This document shows, one piece after another, positions 1-6,038 of a DNA stretch of 13,819 bases (the stretch's first letter is position 1; every line of letters starts with the position of its first letter). The position numbers and the translations under genes are program-made. The DNA comes from JBCCFW01 sp039029535 (lineage in GTDB: Bacteria > Acidobacteriota > JBCCFW01): contig JBCCFW010000195.1 of assembly GCA_039029535.1 (NCBI GenBank), positions 1 to 13,819 on the forward strand. The letters are read 5' to 3'. Below the pieces are notes generated by a model that saw only the letters and a program-made list of their open reading frames with translations, was not told the origin of the DNA and did no database searches.

Positions 1-2
1 AG

Positions 3-518
3 GCGAGTCTTCCGAAAAGCGAGGCCGCGCGCCAAACAGAACAAGCGCTTCGCGCCGCTCTGAGCTTCCACCCTCGGCTCACAAGGCCACGCCAGCTTCC
101 GTCTGCTCAAGAAGCTTCCGAGGTCGCTCTCGGAGTGCTGCCGGGCACCGGTGGCACGCAGCGTCTCATCCGCCTCCTCGGCAAGGCGCGCGCCCTCGAG
201 CTCATGACCGCCGGGACGACCTTCGGTCCCGCGGAGGCCAAGGAGCAGGGCCTGCTCAGCGAGGTCTTCGAGCAGGAGGACGAGTCCGCCTTCATGGACG
301 CCGTGCTCGAGCGCGCGGCCGAGTTCGCCAGCCCCAAGCGCGCCGCCTTCGCGGTGGGCGCCATCAAGCGAGCCTGTCAGAGCGGCGCGGAGATGGGGCT
401 CGAGCAGGGCCTCGCCCTCGAGCGCGAGCTGCAGGCCCGACTCTTCGCCAGCGCCGACGCCAAGGAAGGCCTGGCCGCCCACCTCGAACGCCGCGACGCC
501 GACTTCGCCGGCCAGTGA
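3..518 (+). CDS. Enoyl-CoA hydratase/isomerase (crotonase family), C-terminal part, 5' end disrupted
   Basis: This is the C-terminal half of a crotonase-fold enzyme, which hydrates or isomerises enoyl-CoA thioesters. From about base 120 the reading frame gives the family signature EVALGVLPGTGGTQRL, whose first Glu corresponds to the second catalytic glutamate. It is followed by the usual helical tail (KARALELMTAG, then AKEQGLLSEVF) and ends in RRDADFAGQ. The frame is open back to base 3, but bases 3-119 do not resemble a crotonase in that frame, and the first catalytic Glu (GGGxE motif) is missing. In another frame, bases 64-120 read GSQGHASFRLLKKLP, which would join smoothly to EVALG if one G were added at 120 (CCGAGG instead of CCGGAGG). 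A frameshift, sequencing error or contig-edge artefact is therefore likely. The first start codon inside the good frame is GTG at 135, which is too late to be the true start. The next crotonase gene begins 16 bp downstream, so the two are probably co-transcribed. Confidence 0.8.
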   Translation, partial: ASLPKSEAARQTEQALRAALSFHPRLTRPRQLPSAQEASEVALGVLPGTGGTQRLIRLLGKARALELMTAGTTFGPAEAKEQGLLSEVFEQEDESAFMDAVLERAAEFASPKRAAFAVGAIKRACQSGAEMGLEQGLALERELQARLFASADAKEGLAAHLERRDADFAGQ

Positions 519-534
519 TCCTCGGAGAACGCTC

Positions 535-1314
535 ATGACCACCGATGCCGAGCTCGTGCTCGTCGAGCGGGACGGCCCCCTCGCCGTCCTCACCGTCAAC
601 CGACCGGAGAAGCGCAACGCCTTGAACCTCGCGCTCGTGAAGCGGCTGTCGGCCGTGCTCACCGAGCTCGAGGACGATGCCGACCTCCGCTGCGTGCTGC
701 TGACCGGCGCGGGCGAGAAGGCCTTCGTCGCCGGCGCCGACATCGCCGAGCTCCGTGAGCGCGGCGCCGAGGAGTCGCTGGCCGGGATCAACGCCTCGCT
801 GTTCCGACAGGTGGAAGAGTTCCGCTGGCCGGTCATCGCCGCCATCCGCGGCTGGACCCTCGGCGGCGGCATGGAGCTGGCCATGGCCTGTGACGTCCGC
901 ATCGCCGCGGAGTCCGCTCGCTTCGGTCAGCCCGAGCTCAACCTCGGCATCCTGCCGGCCGCCGGTGGCATGCACCGTCTGCCCGCGCTGGTCGGCATGG
1001 GCGTGGCCAAGGACCTGGTCCTCACCGGTCGCATCGTCGACGCGCAAGAAGCGCTGCGCATGGGCCTGGTCAGCCGGGTCGTCGCGGACGACGCGCTCAT
1101 CGACGAAGCCCGCTCGGCGGCCGAAGCCGCCGCCGGGATGGCGCCGATGGCGTCGCGCCTGGCGAAGGGGATCATGAACTCGCTGTACCGGGTGCGCCCC
1201 GACACGGCGTTCCAGATGGAAACCGCGGCTCAGGCCATCCTGTTCGAGTCACAGGAGAAGAAGGACCGGATGACCGCCTTCCTCGAGAAGAAGACCAAGA
1301 AGGAGAAGAAGTGA
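535..1314 (+). CDS. Enoyl-CoA hydratase/isomerase (crotonase family), complete
   Basis: A 259-residue crotonase, the normal single-domain length. The CoA-binding and oxyanion segments are clear: AFVAGADIAEL at 63-73 and WTLGGGMELAMACD at 107-120. Glu114 and Glu134 (FGQPELNLG) match the two catalytic glutamates of enoyl-CoA hydratase, so hydratase activity is likely. The usual GAGGTQRL segment is replaced by AAGGMHRL (142-149). The C-terminus is unusually lysine-rich (EKKTKKEKK). The ATG at 535 has GGAG at 524-527. It follows the first crotonase by 16 bp, and its stop shares one base with the next start (TGATG). Next to a 3-hydroxyacyl-CoA dehydrogenase and a box locus, it may act on dehydroadipyl-CoA, but a role in general fatty-acid beta-oxidation is equally possible. 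Confidence 0.92.
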   Translation: MTTDAELVLVERDGPLAVLTVNRPEKRNALNLALVKRLSAVLTELEDDADLRCVLLTGAGEKAFVAGADIAELRERGAEESLAGINASLFRQVEEFRWPVIAAIRGWTLGGGMELAMACDVRIAAESARFGQPELNLGILPAAGGMHRLPALVGMGVAKDLVLTGRIVDAQEALRMGLVSRVVADDALIDEARSAAEAAAGMAPMASRLAKGIMNSLYRVRPDTAFQMETAAQAILFESQEKKDRMTAFLEKKTKKEKK

Positions 1315-2201
1315 TGTCGGCCGACAATCTCCGCGTCGCCACCGTCCTCGGAGCCGGCACCATGGGTGCGGGCATCGCCCAGGTCTGTGCCCAGGCCGGC
1401 CTCGCCACGCGTCTCTACGACATCGAAGACGCTTACGTCGAGAAGGGCCAGGCCCGCATCCTCGGCATGCTCGACAAGGGCGTGGCCAAGGGCAAGGTCA
1501 CCCAGGAGCAGCGGGACGCCACCGTCGACCTGCTCACGACCACGAGCGATCTCGACGGCGCGCTCGACGAGGACGTCGACGTGGTCATCGAGGCGGTGCC
1601 CGAGCGACTCGAGCTCAAGCAGCAGCTCTTCACCAGCATCGGAGAGAGGGTGACGACCGACTGCCTCGTCGCGTCCAACACCTCGTCGCTGCCCATCACG
1701 ACGCTGGCCGAGAGCTGTGCGCTGCCCGAGCGTTTCATCGGCCTGCACTTCTTCAATCCCGTCCCGCTGATGAAGCTGCTCGAGATCGTCGTGGGCGAGA
1801 AGACCTCCGACGCAACGGTCACGCTGGCGCGGGCCTTCGGCGAGCGTCTCGGCAAGGACCCCATCGTCGTGCGGGACGCGCCGGGCTTCGCGTCGTCACG
1901 CCTGGGCATCGCCCTGGGTCTCGAGGCGATGCGGATGGTCGAGGAAGAGGTCGCCTCGGCCGAGGACATCGACAAGGCGATGAAGCTCGGCTACCGCCAC
2001 CCCATGGGTCCGCTGGAGCTCACCGACCTGGTCGGGCTCGACGTCCGACTCGACATCGCCGACCACCTCGCCCGCGAGCTGTCCGACGAGCGCTTCAAGG
2101 CGCCGCAGCTCCTCCGCGACATGGTGGAGCGTGGCGACCTGGGCAAGAAGTCCGGCGAGGGCTTCTACAACTGGGCGGAAGGGAAGGCAGAGCCGAAGTA
2201 G
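1314..2201 (+). CDS. 3-hydroxyacyl-CoA dehydrogenase (NAD-dependent, PaaH/Hbd-like)
   Basis: A 295-residue protein with the two-domain layout of single-function 3-hydroxyacyl-CoA dehydrogenases. It oxidises (S)-3-hydroxyacyl-CoA to 3-oxoacyl-CoA with NAD. The Rossmann motif GAGTMG is at 13-18, with Asp36 as the likely ribose-binding acid. The active-site segments are SNTSS (121-125) and GLHFFNPVPLMKLLEIV (143-159), giving the His145/Glu157 pair. The C-terminal domain has GYRHPMGPLELTDLVGLD and ends in GEGFYNW. In the segment GFASSR (191-196), Ser195 sits where many family members carry a catalytic-site Asn (GFxxNR). I recall this variant in a sizeable subgroup, so it is not evidence of inactivity. 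An in-frame GTG lies 3 bp upstream, but the ATG at 1314 overlapping the previous stop is preferred. It would convert 3-hydroxyadipyl-CoA to 3-oxoadipyl-CoA if it serves the box pathway. Confidence 0.93.
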   Translation: MSADNLRVATVLGAGTMGAGIAQVCAQAGLATRLYDIEDAYVEKGQARILGMLDKGVAKGKVTQEQRDATVDLLTTTSDLDGALDEDVDVVIEAVPERLELKQQLFTSIGERVTTDCLVASNTSSLPITTLAESCALPERFIGLHFFNPVPLMKLLEIVVGEKTSDATVTLARAFGERLGKDPIVVRDAPGFASSRLGIALGLEAMRMVEEEVASAEDIDKAMKLGYRHPMGPLELTDLVGLDVRLDIADHLARELSDERFKAPQLLRDMVERGDLGKKSGEGFYNWAEGKAEPK

Positions 2202-2211
2202 GCAACAAGCG

Positions 2212-2802
2212 TCAGGCGTCTCCCAGACCGGCCTGCTCGAGCGCCTCACCGAGGGAGGCCTCGAGCCCGCTCTCCCTACCGACACGTTGGAGGTAGTCGA
2301 GATCGAGACGCCCGCCCTGCTCCTTCAGGACTCCCAAGACATCGCGCCACTGGCGATCCGAGCCTCCAGCTCGGCGATGCCAGTCGAGCTTCCTCAGGAC
2401 GATGTTCTCCGGCGCCGTCATCCAGGCACGAAGCTCGGGCTGATCGGAGATCAGCACCTCTCGACGCCTCCGGAGCTGCTCCTGATCCAAGAGCCCGGCG
2501 CCGCTGACGAACACGTCGATCTCGTGACCCGTGTCGTGGTGCAAGACATTGAACGACGCCCGTCGCCGCAGCGCCAGACGGGCGGCTTCCTCTGGCACGT
2601 AGACCTCGTCACCGAGCACGGCCAGCAACTCGTTGAGCCCGCCGGCATCCAGCTCCACCAAGAGGTCGATGTCCATCGTGGTGCGTGGCTCACCGAAGTA
2701 GGAGCTCGCTACGGACCCGCCAAGAGCGTAGGGCGCGCCGACCTGTTCCAAGGCGTCGACGATCAGCGACAGGGCGCGGATGGGCTCGGGGTGGTCGACC
2801 AC
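2212..2802 (-). CDS. Nucleotidyltransferase-fold protein (MNT/AbiEii-like), possible toxin-antitoxin partner
   Basis: A 196-residue protein with hallmarks of the polymerase-beta-type nucleotidyltransferase fold: a GGS motif (28-30, in ALGGSVASSYFG), DID at 44-46 (TTMDIDLLVEL), and a third acidic residue at Asp96 in HEIDVFV. Together these could form the two-metal site. The family includes minimal nucleotidyltransferases and AbiEii-type proteins that transfer nucleotides to RNA or partner proteins. The substrate here is unknown. The GTG start at 2802 lies 2 bp after the stop of the upstream small gene on the same strand, so the two are almost certainly translated together. It converges on the dehydrogenase gene with only 10 bp between the two stop codons, so it is an independent unit inserted in the catabolic region. 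Confidence 0.82.
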   Translation of the reverse strand: MVDHPEPIRALSLIVDALEQVGAPYALGGSVASSYFGEPRTTMDIDLLVELDAGGLNELLAVLGDEVYVPEEAARLALRRRASFNVLHHDTGHEIDVFVSGAGLLDQEQLRRRREVLISDQPELRAWMTAPENIVLRKLDWHRRAGGSDRQWRDVLGVLKEQGGRLDLDYLQRVGRESGLEASLGEALEQAGLGDA

Positions 2803-2804
2803 GC

Positions 2805-3065
2805 TCAGCCGAGCGCCTCGCGCGCCTTCAGCTGCTCGAAGAGCTCAGGCGGCAGTCTCATCTCGGCCAGCTTGAGCTGAAGCTCCCGCTCACTGGCCTC
2901 CGGATGACGCTCCTTGAGCCCAGCGAGCGCGATCCGCTGGCTGGCCAGGCAGAGCTCGGACACGAGCTGGAGCTTTCTCCACCCCGGCATCGCCCGGTAC
3001 CGCGCGAACTGGAGCTCTTCGATCTCTCGGCTCGTGTCGGGTGATTGCGTTCGATAAGCGCTCAC
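2805..3065 (-). CDS. Conserved small hypothetical protein paired with nucleotidyltransferase
   Basis: An 86-residue, charged, probably all-helical protein with no transmembrane segment. The core reads DTSREIEELQ, then RALSE-like helices including ASQRIALAGLKERHPEASE and LQLKLAEMRL. I recall similar short proteins sitting directly before nucleotidyltransferase-fold genes in GC-rich bacteria, but I know no function for them. The frame is open to 3125. I chose the GTG at 3065 because GGAGAG lies 5 bp before it and the conserved-looking part starts just after; the longer version would add a basic, unconserved-looking 20 residues. It is the first gene of a two-gene operon with the nucleotidyltransferase (2 bp gap). 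A role as the antitoxin, toxin or specificity partner is a guess from this arrangement. Confidence 0.72.
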   Translation of the reverse strand: MSAYRTQSPDTSREIEELQFARYRAMPGWRKLQLVSELCLASQRIALAGLKERHPEASERELQLKLAEMRLPPELFEQLKAREALG

Positions 3066-3207
3066 GGTTGCTCTCCGACGACAGTTTACCGTCGAACGGA
3101 GACGACGCGATCCCTGCTCCGTCACCTGACCGAGCCGGTCGCCCCGACCTCCGGCTCATCCAGTACGATCCGGCTCCTTGGACGCACTCGTCTCCCGGAG
3201 CCTCCCC

Positions 3208-4059
3208 GTGCGCATCATCGACTGTCACGTCCACGTTCAGCCCTGGACCCAGCTCAAGCCCGAGGTCCGCAAGGTCATGGCCTCGCGTCGCAAGGACATG
3301 GACGCGATCGAGACCTACATCGAGAAGCCGGACAAGTTCATCGAGAGCCTCGACCGGGACGGCATCGCGCGAGTCGGCCTCATCAACTACCCCAGCCCCG
3401 ACCTCATGGGCTTCGACCACAGCGTCAACGAGTACTGCTCCGCCTATCGCGACCGGTACCCCGACCGCATCATCGCCTTCGGCGGTCTCCACCCCCGCAT
3501 CGGGCCCGACCCCGAGGCCGAGGTCGTCCGCCTGCTCGACGACCTGAAGCTCGACGGCATCAAGGTCCACCCGCCTCACCAGCTCGCCCACGCCAACGAC
3601 TACCTCAACGGCAACGAGCGGCTCCGCCTCCTCTACGAGGGCTGTCAGTCACGGGGCGTGCCGATCATGGTCCACACCGGCACGTCGGTCTTCCCCGGCG
3701 CCCGCGGCAAGTACGGCGACCCGATGGACCTCGACGACGTCGCCGTCGACTTCCCCGACCTCAAGATCCTCATGGCCCACGGGGGCCGACCACTCTGGAT
3801 GGACACCGCCTTCCATCTCGTGCGACGTCACCGCAACATGCACATCGACCTGTCGGGCATCCCGCCGAGGCTGCTGCTGACCTATTTCCCGCGGCTCGAG
3901 GCCATCGCCGACAAGTGCCTCTTCGGCACCGACTGGCCCTCGCCGGGCGTGCGTCGGATCATGGAGAACGTCGAGGCCTTCCTCGAGCTCCCGATGTCCG
4001 ACGACGCCAAGCAGCGCATCCTCGCCGGCACCTGCGACGAGATCTTCCCCCCGCGTTGA
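3208..4059 (+). CDS. Amidohydrolase-2 family metal-dependent hydrolase (ACMSD-like fold)
   Basis: A 283-residue TIM-barrel metal hydrolase of the amidohydrolase_2 (PF04909) type, a family that includes hydrolases and decarboxylases of aromatic-derived acids. Metal ligands are visible: DCHVH near the N-terminus (His7, His9), IKVHPP at 118-123, MVHTG (His156), MAHGG (His191) and FGTDWPSP (Asp242). It ends in ILAGTCDEIFPPR, typical of the family's last helix. The GTG at 3208 is chosen over the TTG at 3178 because GGAG lies 7 bp upstream (3197-3200) and the protein then starts directly at the first beta strand (MRIIDCHVH). The gene is alone on the plus strand between two minus-strand units. Its substrate cannot be read from sequence, and a link to aromatic catabolism is only positional. 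Confidence 0.88.
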   Translation: MRIIDCHVHVQPWTQLKPEVRKVMASRRKDMDAIETYIEKPDKFIESLDRDGIARVGLINYPSPDLMGFDHSVNEYCSAYRDRYPDRIIAFGGLHPRIGPDPEAEVVRLLDDLKLDGIKVHPPHQLAHANDYLNGNERLRLLYEGCQSRGVPIMVHTGTSVFPGARGKYGDPMDLDDVAVDFPDLKILMAHGGRPLWMDTAFHLVRRHRNMHIDLSGIPPRLLLTYFPRLEAIADKCLFGTDWPSPGVRRIMENVEAFLELPMSDDAKQRILAGTCDEIFPPR

Positions 4060-4066
4060 TCGAGCT

Positions 4067-4097
4067 GCGCCCGCCCATCTCCGAGAGGGACGGGCGC
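4067..4097. terminator. Candidate bidirectional hairpin between convergent genes
   Basis: A 7-bp perfect stem, GCGCCCG (4067-4073) with CGGGCGC (4091-4097) and a 17-base loop, lies between the stops of the amidohydrolase gene and the minus-strand secreted protein gene. Neither side has a clear T tract, so this may be a simple convergent-end hairpin rather than a true intrinsic terminator. Confidence 0.35.
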
Positions 4098-4104
4098 GTG
4101 GGGT

Positions 4105-5793
4105 CTACTCGCCCGAGAAGCGACGACCCGAGACACGCACGCCGCCGGTGTCGACGCGGTCGCGGGCGGAGAGCGTCCGCACCCCGCTTCGGCTCGTGCC
4201 GTCGCCCGTGCGGATGTCACCGGGCTCGACCTCGTGGTCGGTGCAGGCACGTGGGTCGCGACCGGTGCCCGGGAAGGTCGGATCGCCGGCGAGCCCGCCT
4301 CCCCCGTGAATGACCGGGTAGCGATGGATGGCACCGACGTCGCTGCGCAGGCGGCCCCCCATGTAGCCGAGCACCCAGGGTCCCCAGAACTCGAGCTCGT
4401 CGATCTCGGCGAGCATCTCCTGAGGGAAGCGCACGCGCACCTCGAACTCGAGCATGTCGTAGAAGACCTCGGGTGCCGCCACGCCATCGACGAAGCGATC
4501 GGGCACGTCGGCTCCGAACACGTGCAGGTGACGACCGTCGATGACCACGTCGGCATCGGCGAGGAGCGCGCCCGCCGTGGGCGTCACGTCGTCGAGTGGG
4601 TTGTCGTGATGATGCGGCTCCGACACCCACAAGATCTCGGTGCCCTCGGGGAAGGCCATGTAAAGCTCGGGGTCACGCAGGACGCCACCGATGGTGGGGT
4701 TGCGCGCCCAGGCCGCCAGCTCGACCTCGACGTCGCCGCAGTCGGTGAAGCTGTCTCCGTGCACGGCGCCCTCGACCTCGAGCAGGTCCATGTAGGCCAG
4801 GGGCGCCCGCAGGACGCAGGCCTCACCGAGCCCGAAGGGCTGCGTCCACTCGCTCAAGTACACCGGGAAGTCGCCGTCGTAGATCGTGGCGTGCAGGCGG
4901 TTGGCCATGCCCGGGAAGCAGGGGAAGTGGAGACCGCAGGCCATCTCGAAGACCGAACGCTCGGCGCTGACGATCGAGCCATCGCCGATGAGCTCCGCCG
5001 GCTCGACCGGGAAGAGATCGATGGGATCGGTCGGGTTCTCGCGAGTGACCACCACCCGTAGCTCGTCCACGGGCTCGTAGCCGTTGCGCTCGACGACGAG
5101 TTGCATGGGGACCCAGTCTCCCGCCAGCGCCGCGTTGATCTGGTCTTCGAAGTGCGCCGTCGGGAAGGGCGGGACGTTCTCGAGGATGATGGCGCAGGAC
5201 TCCGAGGTGGAGTCCCACGCGATCTCGCGCTCCGCCGTGCCGCCGCCCCAGTCCGTCTGGTAGGTCTCGGTGACCATGGCGTAGGCGTGAACGGTCGCGA
5301 GGATTCCGTAGTCGCCTCCCTCGTCGGGGAGCTCGACCTCGACCTCCGCCCGACCCGCCCAGGCGACGTCCTCGTCGGCACCGGGGCTGTAGCCGTCGTC
5401 GAGCTCGACCAAGGTCTGCCAGGTCGCTTCGAGCGGACCGAGATCGATGATGTTCGACGGGTCGTGGCAGTCACCCTCCGGCGGCGTCTCGTGGAAGCGC
5501 ACGAGGCGTGCCTCGAAGTCGACGGTCACTCGCGTGTCGTCGGTGTAGAAGGCCGACGGGCTGCGCCAGGGGTCGCCGTAGTTGGTGACACCCATCGTGA
5601 AGCTGACCTCGTCTCCCCTTTGCATGATCGGTCGCACGGGAAGAAGGCTGGTCAGCATCTGGGGGTTCGGGGTGTCGGGTGGCGTCGGAGGGGTCGGGGG
5701 AAGCTGGCAAGAACGGACCGGGCTCGGACCGGGTGAGACCGAGACCAGCGCCGCCAGGGCGATCAGGGCAAGGGACAGGTGACGTGGGTTCAC
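4105..5793 (-). CDS. Secreted cysteine-containing protein of unknown function (paralogue A)
   Basis: A 562-residue exported protein of no family I recognise. The GTG start at 5793 is supported by AGGAG 7 bp upstream and by the hydrophobic signal segment that follows at once (LSLALIALAALVSVS, 7-21); the longer open frame to 5973 would place about 60 unlikely residues before it. Cys29 then precedes a proline-rich linker (PPTPPTPPDTPNP). The mature part looks beta-rich. About residues 48-105 resemble an Ig-like/CARDB-type sandwich (VSFTMGVTNYGDPW). A second region, 351-500, contains FPEGTEILWV, HHHDNP (394-399) and WGPWVLGYMGGRL. Cysteines are at 29, 109, 200, 286, 292, 326, 352 and 517, matching one-for-one those of the next gene. 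The tail contains HEVEPGDIRTG. The 180 bp upstream (5794-5973) hold no other gene and presumably its promoter, though I see no clear consensus there. Confidence 0.85.
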   Translation of the reverse strand: MNPRHLSLALIALAALVSVSPGPSPVRSCQLPPTPPTPPDTPNPQMLTSLLPVRPIMQRGDEVSFTMGVTNYGDPWRSPSAFYTDDTRVTVDFEARLVRFHETPPEGDCHDPSNIIDLGPLEATWQTLVELDDGYSPGADEDVAWAGRAEVEVELPDEGGDYGILATVHAYAMVTETYQTDWGGGTAEREIAWDSTSESCAIILENVPPFPTAHFEDQINAALAGDWVPMQLVVERNGYEPVDELRVVVTRENPTDPIDLFPVEPAELIGDGSIVSAERSVFEMACGLHFPCFPGMANRLHATIYDGDFPVYLSEWTQPFGLGEACVLRAPLAYMDLLEVEGAVHGDSFTDCGDVEVELAAWARNPTIGGVLRDPELYMAFPEGTEILWVSEPHHHDNPLDDVTPTAGALLADADVVIDGRHLHVFGADVPDRFVDGVAAPEVFYDMLEFEVRVRFPQEMLAEIDELEFWGPWVLGYMGGRLRSDVGAIHRYPVIHGGGGLAGDPTFPGTGRDPRACTDHEVEPGDIRTGDGTSRSGVRTLSARDRVDTGGVRVSGRRFSGE

Positions 5794-5973
5794 TTCTTGG
5801 CTCCTGGGTTTCTCGAGAACGTCAGCGGGAGCGTGAGGGGTCACGGGGAGCTCGAAGGGCGCGGAGGAACGGGCAAGCGATCGGAGCGTCCAACACGATC
5901 CGCGCTCGGCCTGCTGAACGAGTCGTCGGATCGACTGCGGCCTGCTCGTGCTGGACGAGGCGGTGAGCAACAC

Positions 5974-6014
5974 GAAAAGTGGCCCGCGCGGGGCGCCTCT
6001 TCCCCGCGCGGGCC
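5974..6014 (-). terminator. Intrinsic terminator of paralogue B
   Basis: A perfect 13-bp inverted repeat (GGCCCGCGCGGGG at 5981-5993, its complement at 6002-6014) with an 8-base loop. On the minus strand it is followed by ACTTTTCG, giving a short T run. It begins 24 bp after the stop of the gene at 6039, so it should end that transcript and isolate the downstream paralogue as a separate unit. Confidence 0.85.
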
Positions 6015-6038
6015 GATGCGTCGGTCACCGGCAAGCGG

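Noticed and set aside
2131..2880. 249-codon open frame on the plus strand over the nucleotidyltransferase
   Set aside because: It starts inside the dehydrogenase gene, and the minus-strand frame has the GGS/DID motifs and an operon partner.
5640..5700. G/T-rich tandem-like stretch that looks like a short repeat array
   Set aside because: It is the coding sequence for the PPTPPTPPDTP linker of paralogue A; there is no CRISPR-like spacer pattern.
5794..5973. 60-residue N-terminal extension of paralogue A
   Set aside because: The extension precedes a signal peptide and has no similarity to paralogue B, while the GTG at 5793 has a good AGGAG site.
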